Below are positions 6,312 to 9,168 of a stretch of 9,168 nt of DNA, piece after piece. The stretch covers positions 1 to 9,168 of the forward strand of contig JBAZNL010000029.1 of assembly GCA_041649275.1 (NCBI GenBank), written 5' to 3'. Under the pieces are notes generated by a model, which saw nothing but the letters and a program-made list of their open reading frames with translations, had not been told where the DNA came from and ran no database searches. Within the stretch, counting starts at the first letter, position 1. Every line of letters begins with the position of its first letter. This DNA comes from Candidatus Izemoplasmatales bacterium. GTDB taxonomy: Bacteria; Bacillota_I; Bacilli_A; Izemoplasmatales; Hujiaoplasmataceae. The translations under genes were made by a program, and so were the position numbers.

Positions 6312-6888
6312 AGAAGTGCATGATTTCCTGTTCCTTCTCGTCGGCGGCCTGTTCGACCTTCGAGGAGAACCGATCCGTCAGCTTCTGGACCTCGTCCTGC
6401 CAGTACTTCGAGTCGTCCTCCGGCAGATGCGCGTCCTTCTCGAGCTTCTTGATCTTCTCGATCGCGTCGCGGCGGATCGAGCGGATCCCGTTCTTGATCT
6501 CCTCGGACATCCGCCTGATGATCTTCACCGACTCGCGGCGGCGCTCCTCGGTGAGCGGCGGGAACATGAGCCGGACGCCCATGCCGTCGTTCACGGGGGT
6601 GATCCCGAAGTTGCCGGCGAGGATCGCCTTCTCGATCTTCCCGACGATCGACTTGTCGTAGGGCTTCACGTAGATCTGGTTGCCTTCCGGCGAGGTGATC
6701 GAGGCGACCTGGTTGATCGGCGTCTCGACGGAGTAGTAGTCGATCGTGACCCGTTCGAACATCTTCGGGTTGGCGCGTCCGCTCCGGACGGTGGTGAATT
6801 CGCGGTGAAGGGCGTTGATGGAGAGTTCCATCCGCTCCTCGCATTCCATCAGAATCTCTTCGGGTTCGATCTGGATGACTTCCGGCAT
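6310..6888 (-). CDS. frr: Ribosome recycling factor
   Basis: RRF acts with EF-G to split the post-termination ribosome complex. The 192-residue product is close to the usual 185. The long-helix domain I comprises about 8-37 and 112-190, with the conserved VRSGRANP at 34-41. Domain II lies between them (about 42-110: Y51-Y52, TPINQVASI, then GVRLMFPPLTEERR). The basic helix IKNGIRSIRRDAIEKIKKLEK follows at 131. I chose the ATG at 6888-6886 because GGGAGGA lies a few nt upstream. A start at 6918 would overlap the pyrH stop (ATGA) and add 10 residues, but it has no Shine-Dalgarno. The gene lies 26 nt after pyrH, the normal partner, and its stop codon is embedded in the terminator hairpin. Confidence 0.96.
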   Translation of the reverse strand: MPEVIQIEPEEILMECEERMELSINALHREFTTVRSGRANPKMFERVTIDYYSVETPINQVASITSPEGNQIYVKPYDKSIVGKIEKAILAGNFGITPVNDGMGVRLMFPPLTEERRRESVKIIRRMSEEIKNGIRSIRRDAIEKIKKLEKDAHLPEDDSKYWQDEVQKLTDRFSSKVEQAADEKEQEIMHF

Positions 6889-6914
6889 GGCGTTTTCCTC
6901 CCTGGGTGGTGGCG

Positions 6915-7628
6915 TCATTTCTTGATGATCGTGCCGATCTTCTCGCCGAGGAGCGCGCGGGCGATGTTGCCCTCGACGTTCATGTCGAACACGCAGATGT
7001 CGATGTCGTTGTCGTTGCAGAGCGCCGCCGCGGTGGAATCCATCACGTGGAGTTCCTTCTGGAGCACCTCCGCATGCGCGAGCGTCTCGTAGCGGACCGC
7101 TTCCTTGTTCGTGCGCGGATCCCGGTCGTAGACGCCGTCGATGCCGTTCTTGGCCATGTAGATGATCGCGGCGTCGATCTCGGCGGCGCGGAGCGCGGCC
7201 GTCGTGTCGGTGGAGAAGTAGGGGTTCCCGGTACCGCCGCCGAAGATCACGACGCGGTGGTTGTCGAGATGGCTGATCGCCTTCCGGCGGATGTACGGTT
7301 CGGCCACCTCGGGGATGTTCAGGCTCGACATGACGCGGGTGTCGAGACCGAGGGCCTCGAGCGAGTTCTGGAGCGCGAGGGCGTTCAGGATCGTCCCGAG
7401 CATGCCCATGTAGTCGGCGCTGGCGCGATCGATGCCCATCTCCGCCGCGAGCTTCCCGCGGAAGATGTTCCCGCCGCCGACGACGACGGCGATCTCGGCG
7501 ACGTCGAGGTCGTAGGCGGCCTTGATCTCGCGGGCGATCTTCTTCACGACCTGGGGGTCGATCCCGACGCCGTTCTTGCCGGCGAGCGCCTCGCCGCTCA
7601 GTTTGATCAATACGCGTTTCTTCTCCAT
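6915..7628 (-). CDS. pyrH: UMP kinase
   Basis: This hexameric bacterial UMP kinase of the amino-acid-kinase fold phosphorylates UMP to UDP for all pyrimidine nucleotide synthesis. It is typically feedback-inhibited by UTP and often activated by GTP. The 237-residue product shows KLSGEAL (9-15), the glycine loop VVVGGGNIFRG (48-58), FGGGTGNPYFSTDTTAALRA (129-148) and DGVYDRDP (164-171), all typical. I chose the ATG at 7628-7626 because GGAGGG lies just upstream. The longer start at 7664 falls inside a hairpin and adds 12 non-conserved residues. The gene sits between tsf and frr as in most bacteria. Confidence 0.96.
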   Translation of the reverse strand: MEKKRVLIKLSGEALAGKNGVGIDPQVVKKIAREIKAAYDLDVAEIAVVVGGGNIFRGKLAAEMGIDRASADYMGMLGTILNALALQNSLEALGLDTRVMSSLNIPEVAEPYIRRKAISHLDNHRVVIFGGGTGNPYFSTDTTAALRAAEIDAAIIYMAKNGIDGVYDRDPRTNKEAVRYETLAHAEVLQKELHVMDSTAAALCNDNDIDICVFDMNVEGNIARALLGEKIGTIIKK

Positions 7629-7650
7629 GGTTTCCCTCCGTTTCGTCCTA

Positions 7651-7678
7651 GAAAGAAAGGACACGTTGCGGTGTCCTT
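7651..7678 (-). terminator. Weak intercistronic hairpin between tsf and pyrH (possible attenuator)
   Basis: On the minus strand an 8-bp stem AAGGACAC/GTGTCCTT (7678-7671 with 7664-7657) with a 6-nt loop is followed by TCTTTC, a broken T tract. It lies 16 nt after the tsf stop and about 15 nt ahead of the pyrH ribosome binding site. It may partly terminate transcription or protect the 3' end of the tsf message. The short interrupted T tract makes full termination unlikely. Confidence 0.45.
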
Positions 7679-7694
7679 CGATTTCATCCGAAAA

Positions 7695-8585
7695 TCACTT
7701 GATCTGCGACATGACCTCGGCGGCGAAGTCCTCGACCTTCTTCTCGATGCCTTCGCCCATCGCGAGACGGATAAAAGAGGCGATCGAGGCGCCCTTCGCG
7801 CGCACGAACTCGTCGATCGACTGGTCGGGGTTCTTGACGAACGGCTGGTTGACGAGGCAGATCTCCTTCAGATTCTTCTGGAGACGGCCTTCGACCATCT
7901 TGACGATGATCGCTTCGGGCTTCGGCTTGGGGTTGGCGGCGTTCTCGTTCAGGGCCTCGGCCTGGAGGATCTGGCGCTCGTGCGCGATCACTTCGGCGGG
8001 GATGTCCGAGGGGGCGAGGTAGCGCGGGTTCATCGCGCAGGCATGCATCGCGACGTCCTTGGCGACGTCGTCGGCGCCGCCGTTCAGGACGGTCAGGGTG
8101 ACGATCTTGCCGCCCATGTGCTTGTAGACGCCGAAGTGCTGGTCGGCGTTCTTGTGCACGACGGTGACGTTGCGGAGGGTGATGTTCTCGCCGATGACGG
8201 CGACGTTCTCGAGCAGGAAGGCCTTGACGGTGCGGCCCTCGACGGACGCCTCGAGGGCGGCCTCGGTGGTCTCGGCGTCGGACGCGGCGAGCGCGGCGCC
8301 GACCTTGGCGGCGAGCGCGGCGAACTTGTCGCCGTGGGCGACGAAGTCGGTTTCGCAGTTCACTTCGAAGACGACGGCCTTGTCGCCCTTGACGGCGATG
8401 TCGGCGATGCCTTCGGCGGCGATGCGGGAGGCCTTCTTCTCGGCCTTGGCGATGCCCTTCTCGCGGAGCCAGTCGACCGCCTTGACCATATCTCCATCGA
8501 CGGCGGTGAGGGCCTTCTTGCAGTCCATCATCCCGGCGCCGGTCTTTTCTCTCAGTTCCTTTACCATGTTGGCAGTGATGTCCAT
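7695..8585 (-). CDS. tsf: Translation elongation factor Ts
   Basis: EF-Ts exchanges GDP for GTP on EF-Tu. The 296-residue protein has the N-terminal UBA-like domain (1-45: VKELREKTGAGMMDCKKAL). The EF-Tu-contacting motif TDFV is at 79-82 (in CETDFVAHGDKF). The core and a C-terminal coiled region end in a family-typical segment (QSIDEFVRAK). Its length matches Bacillota EF-Ts. A strong AGGAGG lies 8 nt before ATG. Between it and rpsB lie an intrinsic hairpin and a possible promoter, so tsf may be expressed both by readthrough from rpsB and independently. Confidence 0.97.
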   Translation of the reverse strand: MDITANMVKELREKTGAGMMDCKKALTAVDGDMVKAVDWLREKGIAKAEKKASRIAAEGIADIAVKGDKAVVFEVNCETDFVAHGDKFAALAAKVGAALAASDAETTEAALEASVEGRTVKAFLLENVAVIGENITLRNVTVVHKNADQHFGVYKHMGGKIVTLTVLNGGADDVAKDVAMHACAMNPRYLAPSDIPAEVIAHERQILQAEALNENAANPKPKPEAIIVKMVEGRLQKNLKEICLVNQPFVKNPDQSIDEFVRAKGASIASFIRLAMGEGIEKKVEDFAAEVMSQIK

Positions 8586-8613
8586 TGTGTTTCCTCCTGG
8601 AAATTCTATAGTT

Positions 8614-8642
8614 AGTTTACCATAAATCGTTCCCGTTCACAA
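8614..8642 (-). promoter_or_regulatory. Possible tsf promoter with extended -10 box
   Basis: On the minus strand TTGTGA (8642-8637, four of six matches) is followed by 17 nt and TAAACT (8619-8614, four of six matches). A TGG directly before the -10 box resembles an extended -10 element. It lies downstream of the rpsB hairpin and about 30 nt ahead of the tsf start. Moderate matches only; the AT-rich patch could also simply be leader sequence. Confidence 0.45.
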
Positions 8643-8663
8643 TCCGCGGACGGTTTTTCCTTG

Positions 8664-8690
8664 AAAAAGGGGAGCTGTCGCCAGCTCCCC
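8664..8690 (-). terminator. Intrinsic terminator or attenuator between rpsB and tsf
   Basis: On the minus strand a perfect 9-bp stem GGGGAGCTG/CAGCTCCCC (8690-8682 with 8677-8669) with a 4-nt GCGA loop runs straight into five T residues (8668-8664). It starts 7 nt after the rpsB stop. The structure is that of a genuine terminator. Because tsf follows in the same direction, it probably lowers tsf, pyrH and frr expression relative to rpsB. Confidence 0.8.
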
Positions 8691-8697
8691 GAAAGGG

Positions 8698-9168
8698 TTA
8701 TTTCAGCGCGGCGAGGATGTCGGCCTTGCGCATTTCCTTGGTGATCGTGACGCCGCGGCTTCTGGCGATCTCGAGGAGTTCCTTGACGGTCTTCGCCGAG
8801 AGGTCTTCGGCCGGGGCCGGAGCGGGCGCGGGGACGGGAGCGAGAGCCGGGGCGGGTTTCGCCTCGACCGGTTTCGCTTCGACCGGTTTCGCTTCGACGG
8901 GTTTTACTTCGACGGGTTTCGCTTCGGCGGGTTTCGCTTCGGCTGCGGCTTCGGCGAGGACCGGAGCGACGCCGCCGGCGGCGCCGCCGAGGGCTTCGAC
9001 GATCGAGTCCGCCATCTTCGACACGATCAGCTTGACCGAGCGGAGGGCGTCGTCGTTCGCCGGAATGATGTAGTCGACGTCGTCGGGGTCGCAGTTGGTG
9101 TCGACGATGCCGAAGACGGGGATGCCGAGCTTGCGGGCTTCGAGGATCGCGTTGGCTTCCTTGCGCGG
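8698..9168 (-). CDS. rpsB: 30S ribosomal protein S2, 5'-truncated by window edge, with long C-terminal extension
   Basis: This is the last 156 codons of rpsB; the start lies beyond the right edge. The first roughly 60 visible residues are typical S2 C-terminal sequence: EANAILEARKLGIPVFGIVDTNCDP, with DYIIPANDDALRSVKLI soon after. Ordinary S2 ends about there. Here about 95 further residues follow: an Ala-rich stretch, KPVEA-type repeats, a Pro-Ala linker (PAPAPAPA), and a final helical module of about 34 residues (LSAKTVKELLEIARSRGVTI, then KEMRKADILAALK). The module resembles SAP/HeH/Rho-N-type nucleic-acid-binding helix-extended-helix domains. The S2 assignment is firm. The role of the tail is unknown; it could reach mRNA or rRNA near the 30S solvent side. 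The gene heads the block with tsf. Confidence 0.95.
   Translation of the reverse strand, partial: PRKEANAILEARKLGIPVFGIVDTNCDPDDVDYIIPANDDALRSVKLIVSKMADSIVEALGGAAGGVAPVLAEAAAEAKPAEAKPVEVKPVEAKPVEAKPVEAKPAPALAPVPAPAPAPAEDLSAKTVKELLEIARSRGVTITKEMRKADILAALK
8855..8944 (-). repeat. Six tandem 15-bp repeats encoding KPVEA-type units in S2
   Basis: Six consecutive 15-bp units (consensus GGTTTCGCTTCGACC on the plus strand) each encode five residues, giving a run of KPAEA, KPVEV and KPVEA-type units. The units differ by a few substitutions. The array forms the flexible linker before the C-terminal module of rpsB. The 15-bp period keeps the frame, so the repeat number can vary between strains without breaking the gene. 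Confidence 0.85.

Noticed and set aside
6888..6918. ATGA-overlap start for frr at 6918
   Set aside because: No Shine-Dalgarno precedes it, and the extra ten residues are not family-like. The ATG at 6888 has GGGAGGA upstream.
6906..8615. Very long plus-strand open frame opposite pyrH and tsf (569 codons)
   Set aside because: It is antisense to two conserved genes, with the same low-complexity acidic composition and no recognisable domain. It is a GC-bias artefact.
8855..8944. Tandem short repeats considered as a CRISPR-like or regulatory repeat array
   Set aside because: The units are 15 bp without spacers, in frame within rpsB, and encode a regular five-residue repeat, so they are coding repeats.

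Overview
The window carries a bacterial housekeeping cluster on the minus strand. It reads right to left as rpsB (5'-truncated by the window edge), tsf, pyrH, frr, [IS30-family element on the plus strand], uppS, cdsA, dxr, rseP, and then the promoter and leader of what looks like an rRNA operon that runs off the left edge. The order rpsB-tsf-pyrH-frr-uppS-cdsA-dxr-rseP matches that of Bacillus and other Bacillota. The boxA-like leader (CTTTGAAAACTGAAT) and the AGGAGG-type ribosome binding sites also fit the Bacillota/Mycoplasmatota side. The genes are clearly GC-rich by eye. TGA is used as a stop in most genes and Trp is TGG, so the genetic code is standard and not the Mycoplasma/Spiroplasma code. 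A GC-rich, little-studied Bacilli- or Mollicutes-related lineage is my best guess. The species cannot be named from this window.

Region 1 (1-295) has no protein gene. It contains the rseP terminator (253-285), a near-consensus minus-strand promoter (117-145) and an AT-rich boxA-containing leader (1-110), typical of an rrn operon whose 16S gene should start just outside the window. Region 2 (296-4640) is a tight operon of uppS, cdsA, dxr and rseP. Two of its junctions are 4-nt ATGA overlaps, and it has its own promoter at 4609-4637. It links lipid-carrier synthesis (undecaprenyl diphosphate), phospholipid precursor synthesis (CDP-diacylglycerol), the MEP isoprenoid pathway and intramembrane proteolysis. 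Region 3 (4641-6280) is an IS30-like insertion sequence with an intact DDE transposase and 12-bp perfect terminal inverted repeats. A plus-strand consensus promoter sits just outside its left end, and about 220 bp of gene-free DNA to its right holds a bidirectional-type terminator. Region 4 (6281-9168) is the translation/UMP-kinase block frr, pyrH, tsf and rpsB, with intrinsic hairpins after frr and rpsB and a weaker one between tsf and pyrH.

Most of the window is ordinary conserved gene content, and I see no undescribed multi-gene system. Points worth a second look are: the long repeat-linked C-terminal extension of ribosomal protein S2 ending in a SAP/HeH-like helical domain; the IS that separates frr from uppS right beside a consensus promoter, possibly interrupting a small transcription unit; the rRNA operon directly after rseP; and the terminator/promoter pair between rpsB and tsf.
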